This document shows, one piece after another, positions 53,863 to 60,968 of a stretch of 60,968 nucleotides of DNA. This DNA comes from an uncultured Eubacterium sp. (GTDB lineage Bacteria; Bacillota; Clostridia; Lachnospirales; Lachnospiraceae), in the NCBI GenBank assembly GCA_910584065.1, contig CAJTZN010000019.1, forward strand, positions 1 through 60,968. Direction: 5' to 3'. The translations under genes were made by a program, and so were the position numbers. Within the stretch, counting starts at the first letter, position 1; each line of letters begins with the position of its first letter. The notes beneath the pieces were generated by a model. That model saw nothing but the letters and a program-made list of their open reading frames with translations, had not been told where the DNA came from and ran no database searches.

Positions 53863-55533
53863 TTATTGTTCAATCTCTGATTCAATATGAACCAATTCGG
53901 ACAGAAGCGCGTTCATCTTCTCACTATTTAGTTCCAGTTCTGTTTGTTCCTTTTGCTCTTTGTTATATTCTTCCTTCATTGCTTGAAGAATGGGATCAAA
54001 ATGTTTCGTGATAAGTTCGTTAATACAACTTTGATATGAATTTTCCAGTTTTATGAGTTCAGTCTGAATCTTACGGTTGATACTGATAATTTCGGTAACC
54101 AGTTCATTCATCTGCTGTTCGATTTGTTCGTTTGCCTGATTGACAAGTTCCATTTGTTCCTTAAGAAGTTTTTGCCGTTTTTCCTCTTTTTTCTTTTTCC
54201 TAAGGAATAAGTCACAGATACCATTAAGAATTGCGAATATGGTACCAGTTGGAACTGGCATGGGTGGGAAAACGGTAACGGGACCAAGTGTTTTGAGTTT
54301 TGTTGTTAACTCGGCAGGCGTAGTTAATAATTCCCCGATTGATGCCAGGCCATCTTCGAGAAAATTCTCAAAATCAAAAGAAATATCTGTTTCATCCATT
54401 AGTTCATGGTTAAGGGCAGAGGTTTGTATGCTGCTTTGTTTGAGATTTACTTTAAGTTTATCAATATCCATAGGGTACAAATCTATAATTTGATTTGATA
54501 ACTCTGTTGAAAAGGATTTAAAGTTTTTCTGAATCAGGGATTCCAGTTCAGAAATAATCACACTGCTTTGTTTTGGATTCTGATTTGCTAGGACAGAATC
54601 ATATAGTTCGTTGCCATACATTTGGATTTTATTTTTCCCTTCCAATAGCAATGTCTGGTATAAACTGTCCCGCTGGCGCAGAATTCTGTTTCTGAGTTCG
54701 CTATATTTTTTTGCATGTTCGTCGGTGTGATTTTCTTTCATCTGTTCCAGTGAGTCTTTCAATGCATCTTTCATAATCCGTATCGCGGGTAATAGCATTT
54801 TGACACCTTCCGAGGAACGCATAAGTTTGTTCATATGGAGGGTTAAATTATCAATTCCGGAACTATCGTATAATGCCTTTGCAAAGTCACCATTACAATG
54901 ACGACTCTCACAAGCGGAAAATGCATTGACAGAAAAGATGTTATGAAAGTTTTTGGCTTTTTCGATTTTTTCCGCTTTTTGATTATTGCATTCCATACGG
55001 ATGTTTTCTATGATTCGGGTTTTTAGTTTTTGAATTTTAGGGGAATTTTCTAATTCTGCCTCATCCGGATCTTTTTCATTTATCACGATTAGTGCATTGC
55101 TTCCACCTTTTAGCACGGATACAAAAGCAGAATAGAAAGACTTTTCCTCTACGTTCATATCATCAATAACAAAAATAATCAAATCATGCCTGTGGACTTC
55201 CTGTTCGGCGATTAAAGTATGTTCATTTTTGGCATTGATACCCGGTGTGTCAATAATCGTAAAATCTCCCCATGGGATTTCCTGTGTCTGACTTGTGGTC
55301 GGAATATCGCCGACTTTAGCAAGATCTTCCTGAAATATAGCGTTAATCAGAGTGCTTTTCCCTGAGTTATATAACCCATAAAACAGGACAGAGGGGTTTT
55401 CTTTTTGAAGAATCTGTTGTGTGTCAGATTCCAGTTTTATTGCTTTTCCCTGAAAACCGCTTTTTTGAAGAAGTTTTATGACGCTGTCCCTTTTGTTTGT
55501 AAGAGCTTTTTTATAATCTGTAATTGATATCAT
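53863..55533 (-). CDS. Dynamin-like GTPase 1
   Basis: 556 residues, AAAGGATG before the ATG. G1 GLYNSGKST (53-61), G3 DTPG (95-98), and NEKD (152-155) at the G4 position. A helical region follows, with a Pro/Val-rich hydrophobic stretch (TVFPPMPVPTGTIFAILNGICDLFL, about 427-452) that may act as a membrane paddle, and a C-terminal coiled coil (455-556). Fits bacterial dynamin-like proteins. 15 bp after GTPase 2. Confidence 0.85.
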   Translation of the reverse strand: MISITDYKKALTNKRDSVIKLLQKSGFQGKAIKLESDTQQILQKENPSVLFYGLYNSGKSTLINAIFQEDLAKVGDIPTTSQTQEIPWGDFTIIDTPGINAKNEHTLIAEQEVHRHDLIIFVIDDMNVEEKSFYSAFVSVLKGGSNALIVINEKDPDEAELENSPKIQKLKTRIIENIRMECNNQKAEKIEKAKNFHNIFSVNAFSACESRHCNGDFAKALYDSSGIDNLTLHMNKLMRSSEGVKMLLPAIRIMKDALKDSLEQMKENHTDEHAKKYSELRNRILRQRDSLYQTLLLEGKNKIQMYGNELYDSVLANQNPKQSSVIISELESLIQKNFKSFSTELSNQIIDLYPMDIDKLKVNLKQSSIQTSALNHELMDETDISFDFENFLEDGLASIGELLTTPAELTTKLKTLGPVTVFPPMPVPTGTIFAILNGICDLFLRKKKKEEKRQKLLKEQMELVNQANEQIEQQMNELVTEIISINRKIQTELIKLENSYQSCINELITKHFDPILQAMKEEYNKEQKEQTELELNSEKMNALLSELVHIESEIEQ

Positions 55534-55548
55534 AAAAATACATCCTTT

Positions 55549-57279
55549 CTAGTACATCAAGCCTTCTAATTCGAAAATTGCCGTGTTGATTTCTTTGCAC
55601 AGAGTGTCGATAATCTGTTTTAGATTGCCGTAATATTCGCCCTTTGCCTTATCTATTTGTTCCATGACAATTCGTTTCATTTCTGTTTGCAGGCTTTCGT
55701 ATATAATTTGAAAGAATTCATTAAAATTATCACCAGTTTCTATTTCACGGGTTTTTATCTTAGTACGGATTGAAAATTCATGAAATTCTTTGCCAAAAAA
55801 ATGTTGAATGTGTTCAATAATTCCCCTTGGATCCCTTAACCGTTCTTTTCCTTCCTGAATCTCGTATTCGATCTGCTTTTTCTTTTTTTCGAAATCAACC
55901 TCAATGATAGCCCGTGACTGGTTAATATTCATTGTTTGAAAATTCGCAATGTTATTTCCGATTTCTTCGCTGATTACGGAAGACAACGTCTGGTTCACCA
56001 GATCATTAACCAGTTCGGAAAGATGCTCTTTTTCGGAAAGAGTTCCTTTGGATTTTTCTGTGGACAGGGATTGATACAGGGAGTTGCTGAGAATTCCTTT
56101 TGCCTGTAACATAATGGTTTCAGTCAGGGCATCAAGCTTCTTTTCCTGTGTCTCAATATCTGCTAAAATGGTTTCCATGTTTTCTTTTAATTTCTTAATC
56201 CCAATAAAATCACTTTGTTTATTTCCATCCAGAAGTTCTCTTACGACGAAATTAAATTCGTCAAGCGGACGTTTCATTTTTAGCGCAACTGCTTTTTCGG
56301 AAATAACAGTTCCAATCTGCTCAAAGAAATCAGGCATGTTACTCTGCTTAAACAGTTCTTCGTCATTTTGTTCCATGGCATTATTAGCCAGTTTCGTGGA
56401 GATTGAAATGTATTCGTTCTGGCTTACTATATTATTTCCACCAAATCTTTCGATTTCATCTTTCACGTAATCCTCCTGTAGTTTTCGATTCTCGTCTGAT
56501 TTTGGACGCAGAATGGTCCGTCGGTTATTATTTTCATCAAATATAACGCTTCCTGTATCTGATTTTGTAATAGTGACAAGTAAAGGTTTATCGCATTGGA
56601 TTAGTTTTTTGATTTCCTGTGCCTCGTCCATTTTAAGAGGATTATTTGACGGGGTAAGAAATAAAATCAGATCAGCGTATTTTATGTATTCCTTTGCCAG
56701 GTCCTCGTATTCAGACGTAAGAGAGTGAATGCCGGGGGTGTCAACCCATGTCAGTCCGTCAAGTAAAGTAAAATACTGAATACTTGCGGTTGCCTGGATT
56801 TCATCTTCGATAAAATGTCCTTCTTTGAGAACTTTTTCGGTTCCGGAGTCTTTGTTTTTTTCTGTATAGTCGTATACATAGCATATCGGTTTTGTGTATA
56901 AATCCCCATGTTTTGTATTCTGATAAGAATAGCCGGAAATAAAATTTCCGAGAGAGCTTTTTCCTGCTTTTACATCAGCGAAAACAATAACGAGAAGACT
57001 TTTTTCGAAACGGTTGACAAACTGTTTGCCGGAGATATATTTTTCGATTGTTTGTTTCCAGTTCCGGACCGCTTTGCTGTGCTGTGTAATTATTTCGTTG
57101 CAGGATTTGACCAGTGCTGTTTCCCCCTTTTTGATCGCAGGTGGAGTAGAGGGAATGTTTTGTATGCAGGTGTGAATTGCGTGCTGCTTTTCATCCATTT
57201 CCCGTTCATAGTTTTTTAAACTGGCTGCGGCGGAGCGAATGGAATCGTGAAAACTTTTAATAGTAGTTTCAATTGTCAT
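55549..57279 (-). CDS. Dynamin-like GTPase 2
   Basis: 576 residues, GAGAGGA before the ATG. A 90-residue helical N-terminus precedes G1 ADVKAGKSSL (Lys107), G3 DTPG (180-183) and G4 TKSD (near 237). The rest is mostly long helices (about 345-560) without a clear membrane span. Divergent from GTPases 1 and 3, notably in G1 (VKAGKSS), so it may heterodimerise with one of them, as tandem bacterial dynamins do. Confidence 0.83.
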   Translation of the reverse strand: MTIETTIKSFHDSIRSAAASLKNYEREMDEKQHAIHTCIQNIPSTPPAIKKGETALVKSCNEIITQHSKAVRNWKQTIEKYISGKQFVNRFEKSLLVIVFADVKAGKSSLGNFISGYSYQNTKHGDLYTKPICYVYDYTEKNKDSGTEKVLKEGHFIEDEIQATASIQYFTLLDGLTWVDTPGIHSLTSEYEDLAKEYIKYADLILFLTPSNNPLKMDEAQEIKKLIQCDKPLLVTITKSDTGSVIFDENNNRRTILRPKSDENRKLQEDYVKDEIERFGGNNIVSQNEYISISTKLANNAMEQNDEELFKQSNMPDFFEQIGTVISEKAVALKMKRPLDEFNFVVRELLDGNKQSDFIGIKKLKENMETILADIETQEKKLDALTETIMLQAKGILSNSLYQSLSTEKSKGTLSEKEHLSELVNDLVNQTLSSVISEEIGNNIANFQTMNINQSRAIIEVDFEKKKKQIEYEIQEGKERLRDPRGIIEHIQHFFGKEFHEFSIRTKIKTREIETGDNFNEFFQIIYESLQTEMKRIVMEQIDKAKGEYYGNLKQIIDTLCKEINTAIFELEGLMY

Positions 57280-57301
57280 TTTTGTAGTCCTCTCTTTACT
57301 G

Positions 57302-58996
57302 TTATATTAAATATGTAAGAAGTATGTCTTTACATGCAGTGTAATTTTTGAGTTCCGTTTTTACATCTTTGGCGGAATCAGATTCTGCCTTTGCTGCCGT
57401 TTCTATGATTTGGTTAAGCCGCTTGTCCAATGTCTGTTTCAATTCTGTGGTAAAGGACTCCAGAGCACGCTCGACAGGATTCCATTCACTTTTAAGGTTC
57501 TGATCGAAATAGCTTAGATCCTCTACCATTTTGCAGACTTCATTATATAGCTCATATACGTAGTATATTGTTTTGTATTTTAGTCCACCAAACAGTCCCT
57601 CGCCAACACACTCTTCACTATCGGTGATATCTACATCATCTACATAATAGTTAAGGCTGTAGAAATCACCATACTCCACGACTCTCCAGCATAAATCCTG
57701 TACGATGGCACTTTCAGATTTTGCTTCCAGTTTCGGTATGATTTGAATCTCTTCCAGAACTTCTTTCGGAAGGTAAACACCGGCATTGGTCAGCGCATCA
57801 TTGCATTGTAACAGTGAAGTGGTTGCCGCCTGGCAACAGTCAAAGTAATAGTTGCCGGGTGTGTGTTCATATAAGTAGTATTTTGCAATTTCTTTTGCAA
57901 CAGTCTGTGCGTGATCGCGTACAGCACGTTCTCTGCGGTTGTATGGACGTTCCAGAAGTTCTTTGATCCGCCGTTTGGCAGCATATTCAGAATTTTCTTT
58001 TATATACTTGTTTGAAAAGCCTAAGAAAGGAGCTCCTCGATCCGTTATTTCCCAATAACCTTTTTCTGGTATCTTTATTTCATCCTTTGCCGTTCCTATT
58101 ATTTTTTTACAAGAGGCAATTGCTTTTTTTAATTTGTCAGAATCTATCCCTTTTTCAGCTTTCTTTTTTTCAAGGTCAGCAATTCTCTGTTCGACGCCTG
58201 AAAGAATGCCTTCCAGACTGTCACATACTTTTTTCTCTTTTTCTTCCAGGCGCTCATTCCACATAGCTGCCTTGTGTTCCCGGATAAAACTTTTCTTTTC
58301 ATCCAGTATATTGAGCAGAGCCTGTATGTTGCTTTCTTCAATCAGTTTATCATTATTCGTTTCACGGCCGTCATGATATGTGGCGGAATCATATGCGAGT
58401 ACGATTTCAGGTTTGTTCCCGAGCTGTTTGTTTAATAATTTTTTATGTTCATTAATAACCTTTTCTACATGTTCAGTCTGGCTGGCATGAGACAGTAAAA
58501 AGATTGTTTGTTTCAATAGTGTATCTTTACCACCCAGAATATCAGAAAGGATGTCCAGATATTCTGCCTCTGCCCTGTTTAAACCACCATTTTGTATATT
58601 TGAGACAAATAGTATAACATCTGCGTCCCGAAAGGATTGAATGGCAGTAGTATCATCACTTGTTTTGGCATTTAAACCAGGTGTGTCAATGTAAATGCAG
58701 TCTTCGGTTTCAAATTGATCCAATGCATCTGTTGTCGGAATAACGCCTACAGGGAAATTTTCTGTTTCGGACAGAATATTTAAAAGTGTACTCTTTCCTG
58801 CATTATAAATCCCAACACATACGATATGGAGCTTACTATTTTTATTAATATTCAGATCGTCCATAAAGTCCTGCATATTTGCCATAAGTGCAGTAATAGC
58901 TGGTTCGGTGACTTTTTCAAGAGCGTTCAGACACTCCATATCTTTTGAAAATTGTTGGAAAGTAGTAAGAGTTTTTGTGTTCAAATTTTTTTTCAT
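57302..58996 (-). CDS. Dynamin-like GTPase 3
   Basis: 564 residues from the ATG at 58996 (AAAAGGAG upstream; the longer frame to 59026 lacks a site). G1 GIYNAGKSTLLN (Lys68) and G3 DTPGLN (104-107) are canonical. At the G4 position FLLSHASQT is degenerate, which may relax nucleotide specificity. The C-terminal part is helical with Cys/Tyr-rich patches and no membrane helix. First gene of the minus-strand operon, directly behind the shared promoter. Confidence 0.83.
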   Translation of the reverse strand: MKKNLNTKTLTTFQQFSKDMECLNALEKVTEPAITALMANMQDFMDDLNINKNSKLHIVCVGIYNAGKSTLLNILSETENFPVGVIPTTDALDQFETEDCIYIDTPGLNAKTSDDTTAIQSFRDADVILFVSNIQNGGLNRAEAEYLDILSDILGGKDTLLKQTIFLLSHASQTEHVEKVINEHKKLLNKQLGNKPEIVLAYDSATYHDGRETNNDKLIEESNIQALLNILDEKKSFIREHKAAMWNERLEEKEKKVCDSLEGILSGVEQRIADLEKKKAEKGIDSDKLKKAIASCKKIIGTAKDEIKIPEKGYWEITDRGAPFLGFSNKYIKENSEYAAKRRIKELLERPYNRRERAVRDHAQTVAKEIAKYYLYEHTPGNYYFDCCQAATTSLLQCNDALTNAGVYLPKEVLEEIQIIPKLEAKSESAIVQDLCWRVVEYGDFYSLNYYVDDVDITDSEECVGEGLFGGLKYKTIYYVYELYNEVCKMVEDLSYFDQNLKSEWNPVERALESFTTELKQTLDKRLNQIIETAAKAESDSAKDVKTELKNYTACKDILLTYLI

Positions 58997-59039
58997 AGTT
59001 GCTCCTTTTTGTTTTTTTGTAATCATTGTAGATGCAATG

Positions 59040-59080
59040 TATTATATCACCCAGGGCTTTAAAATCGCTTTCCGTTTTTT
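59040..59080 (-). promoter_or_regulatory. Shared 41-bp promoter element, copy 2 (dynamin operon)
   Basis: On the minus strand AAAAAACGGAAAGCGATT (59063-59080), 13 bp that differ from copy 1, then TGATATAATA (59040-59049). The start codon of GTPase 3 is 44 bp further on. Block sequences and spacing equal those at 43975-44015. Confidence 0.8.
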
Positions 59081-59109
59081 CGTTTTTGAACAGGAAGTTT
59101 AACTTTATT

Positions 59110-59138
59110 TTGAAAAAAGAATATGGTATACTTAAAAT
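59110..59138 (+). promoter_or_regulatory. Promoter of the last surface protein (TTGAAA-17-TAAAAT)
   Basis: TTGAAA at 59110-59115 and TAAAAT at 59133-59138, 17 bp apart, 39 bp before the ATG. Confidence 0.6.
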
Positions 59139-59177
59139 AAAAAAGTTACATTTCGTAAGATGAGGGGCTGAGTACAT

Positions 59178-60968
59178 ATGTGGAAAGGACGTCGCTGGGT
59201 TACGGTGCTGCTTGTGCTGGGAATGCTGGTTTCCCATCTGGCATCCGGTGTTTCCTGTGACGGGGCGGAATCAGGTGCAGGGGATATTGCTATGATAAGC
59301 GGTGTCTGGTCGTATGAGCTGCTGGAGGGCGGAGGCGCCAGTATTACCGGGTATACGGGAAATGAAGTAAATCTCCGCGTTCCGGACGAACTGGAGGGAC
59401 ATAAAGTAGTCTGTATTGGGGAAGGTGTGTTTCAGGAAAATGAGACAGTGCTGTCCGTGGAATTTCCTGATACATTACAGAAAATTGGGAACAGTGCGTT
59501 TTGCGGGTGCATAAATCTGACTGGGACTTTAACGATACCGGATTCCGTTACGACGATAGGTTCTTTGGCGTTTAATAACTGCCGACTTACTGGGGAATTG
59601 AAAATTCCGGACGGAGTAGAAGAAATCGGGGCGTATGCCTTTTATAATAACACCCGCCTGACCGGGGATTTAGTCCTGCCGTCCTCCCTGAAGAAAATCG
59701 GAAAATATGCCTTTCGCTTGTGCAATAAGATGAAAGGGGAACTGACGCTTCCGCAGGGAATCACCAGGATCGAGGAAGGAGTTTTTCAGGACTGTGGTTT
59801 TACCGGTACGCTCACCATTCCCCGGAGCGTGACGGAGATAGAAGACTATGCATTCCATGCGGCAGCCGGGATTAAAAAGATTGTCATACCGAGAGAGACG
59901 GTGTATATTGGGGAATCATCTTTTGTCAATGTGTTTGCAACGGTATACGGTTATGAAGGAAGCGAAGCACAGACATATGCGAATGGGCATGAAATGCCGT
60001 TTGTGGATCTGGAAAAGGAACCCACGCCGCGACCGAGCGAACCTTCGACGGAGATAAAAAACGGTGTCTGGTCGTATGAGCTGCTGGAGGACGGAGGCGC
60101 TAGTATTACCGGGTATGCGGGAAATGAAGTAAACCTCCGTATTCCGGACGAACTGGATGGACATAAAGTAGTCTGCATTGGGGACGATGCGTTTTACAAA
60201 AATAACACACTGGTGTCCGTGGTGTTTCCTGATACATTACAGAAAATTGGGAACAGAGCGTTCTGCGAGTGCTTAAATCTGACGGGTACCTTAACGATAC
60301 CGGATACTGTTATGACGATAGGTTCTTTTGCTTTTTATAGCTGCCGATTTACCGGAGAATTGAAAATTCCAGATGGAGTAGAAGAGATTGGGGCGTATGC
60401 CTTTTATAATAACATCCGCCTGACCGGGGATTTAACCCTGCCGTCCTCCCTGAAGAAAATCGGGAAATATGCTTTCCGCCTTTTGCAGGATATGAAAGGG
60501 GAACTGACGCTTCCGCAGGGAATCACTAGGATTGAGGAAGGAGTTTTTGAGGACTGTGGTTTTACCGGTACGCTCACCATTCCCCGGAGCGTGACGGAGA
60601 TAGAAGACTATGCATTCCATGCGGCAGCCGGGATTAAAAAGATTGTCATACCGAGAGAGACGGTGTATATTGGGGAATCATCTTTTGTCAATGTGTTTGC
60701 GACGGTATACGGTTATGAAGGAAGCGAAGCACAGACATATGCGAATGGGCATGATATGCCGTTTGTGGATCTGGAAAAGGAACCCACACCCACTCAGAAA
60801 CCGACGGTGCCCTTACCGGAAACGGAAACGCCGACGGCCGCGCCCACCCGGGAACCGATGGTGCCCTTACCGGAAACGGAAACGCCGACGGCCGCGCCCA
60901 CCCGGGAACCGATGGTGCCCTTACCGGAAACGGAAACGCCGACGGCCGCGCCCACCCGGGAACCGATG
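59178..60968 (+). CDS. BspA-type leucine-rich surface protein, 3' end beyond the window
   Basis: 597 codons open to the window edge. The ATG at 59178 follows GAGGGG and begins a signal peptide (WVTVLLVLGMLVSHLASGVS). Two tandem modules of 254 residues begin with GVWSYELLE at 59301 and 60063. Each carries five to six LRR_5 repeats (LTIPDSVTTIGSLAFNNC type) and ends with DLEKEPTP. A Pro/Thr stalk with an 18-residue repeat VPLPETETPTAAPTREPM follows and is cut by the window. The wall anchor would lie beyond. Likely adhesin. Confidence 0.85.
   Translation, partial: MWKGRRWVTVLLVLGMLVSHLASGVSCDGAESGAGDIAMISGVWSYELLEGGGASITGYTGNEVNLRVPDELEGHKVVCIGEGVFQENETVLSVEFPDTLQKIGNSAFCGCINLTGTLTIPDSVTTIGSLAFNNCRLTGELKIPDGVEEIGAYAFYNNTRLTGDLVLPSSLKKIGKYAFRLCNKMKGELTLPQGITRIEEGVFQDCGFTGTLTIPRSVTEIEDYAFHAAAGIKKIVIPRETVYIGESSFVNVFATVYGYEGSEAQTYANGHEMPFVDLEKEPTPRPSEPSTEIKNGVWSYELLEDGGASITGYAGNEVNLRIPDELDGHKVVCIGDDAFYKNNTLVSVVFPDTLQKIGNRAFCECLNLTGTLTIPDTVMTIGSFAFYSCRFTGELKIPDGVEEIGAYAFYNNIRLTGDLTLPSSLKKIGKYAFRLLQDMKGELTLPQGITRIEEGVFEDCGFTGTLTIPRSVTEIEDYAFHAAAGIKKIVIPRETVYIGESSFVNVFATVYGYEGSEAQTYANGHDMPFVDLEKEPTPTQKPTVPLPETETPTAAPTREPMVPLPETETPTAAPTREPMVPLPETETPTAAPTREPM
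59301..60806 (+). repeat. Tandem duplication of a 762-bp module
   Basis: Copy 1 starts at 59301 and copy 2 at 60063; landmark sequences repeat at exactly 762 bp (for example CTGGAAAAGG at 60009 and 60771). The copies are nearly identical over long stretches, so the duplication is recent. Confidence 0.9.
60807..60968 (+). repeat. Perfect 54-bp tandem repeat, three copies to the window edge
   Basis: Units at 60807-60860, 60861-60914 and 60915-60968 are identical base for base and encode an 18-residue Pro/Thr repeat. More copies may follow. Confidence 0.92.

Overview
The window reads as a chromosomal segment of a spore-forming, diaminopimelate-walled member of the Clostridia, most like the Lachnospiraceae. 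Supports are a sigma-K gene, the ireB-ruvX-DUF1292 operon, paired cysteine desulfurase and ThiI, BspA-type leucine-rich surface proteins with Lys-rich C-terminal modules, and strong AGGAGG ribosome binding sites. Most housekeeping genes are GC-rich. The block at about 49-59 kb is visibly more AT-rich. No rRNA, tRNA, CRISPR array or intact mobile element was seen.

0-18.4 kb: an Rpn-type fragment with a 12-bp repeat; a TetM/EF-G-like GTPase fused to a YacP/Rae1-type NYN nuclease, followed by a TrmH-family methyltransferase, a ParB-like/BMP fusion and a phosphoesterase; an AAA ATPase pseudogene; a BspA-type secreted protein; a HAD phosphatase, secreted carboxylesterase and MurE run; a FliD-like orphan; then rsmE, a cysteine desulfurase and thiI.

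18.6-26.8 kb: an HPr-like protein without the phosphorylatable histidine; mtaB; then a compact operon (ireB, ruvX, DUF1292, RNase J, short MltG-like protein, TrmR-like methyltransferase, U32 tRNA-hydroxylation protein, birA) closed by a perfect 18-bp bidirectional terminator.

26.8-43.7 kb: a membrane protein, a polysaccharide deacetylase, a two-component pair whose regulator carries DNA-binding domains on both sides of its receiver, a membrane-anchored repeat protein, KDG kinase behind a consensus promoter, a 1411-residue surface protein, hflX, dihydrofolate reductase, a subtilisin-like protease, and sigK beside a serine-recombinase remnant.

44-59 kb: the most interesting part. A plus-strand operon (zinc-ribbon Ser/Thr kinase, FHA-FHA-ABC transporter, PP2C phosphatase) converges on a minus-strand operon (three dynamin-like GTPases, a Ycf46-type AAA ATPase, a hydrophobic helical protein, a Sel1-repeat protein). 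The outer ends of both operons carry the same promoter: an identical 18-nt block, 13 variable nt and an identical 10-nt block. Between them lies a shared bidirectional terminator. This argues for one co-regulated system that couples protein phosphorylation to membrane remodelling. The function is not known from sequence.

59.2 kb to the end: a BspA-type surface protein built of two 254-residue tandem modules. It runs off the window inside perfect 54-bp repeats.
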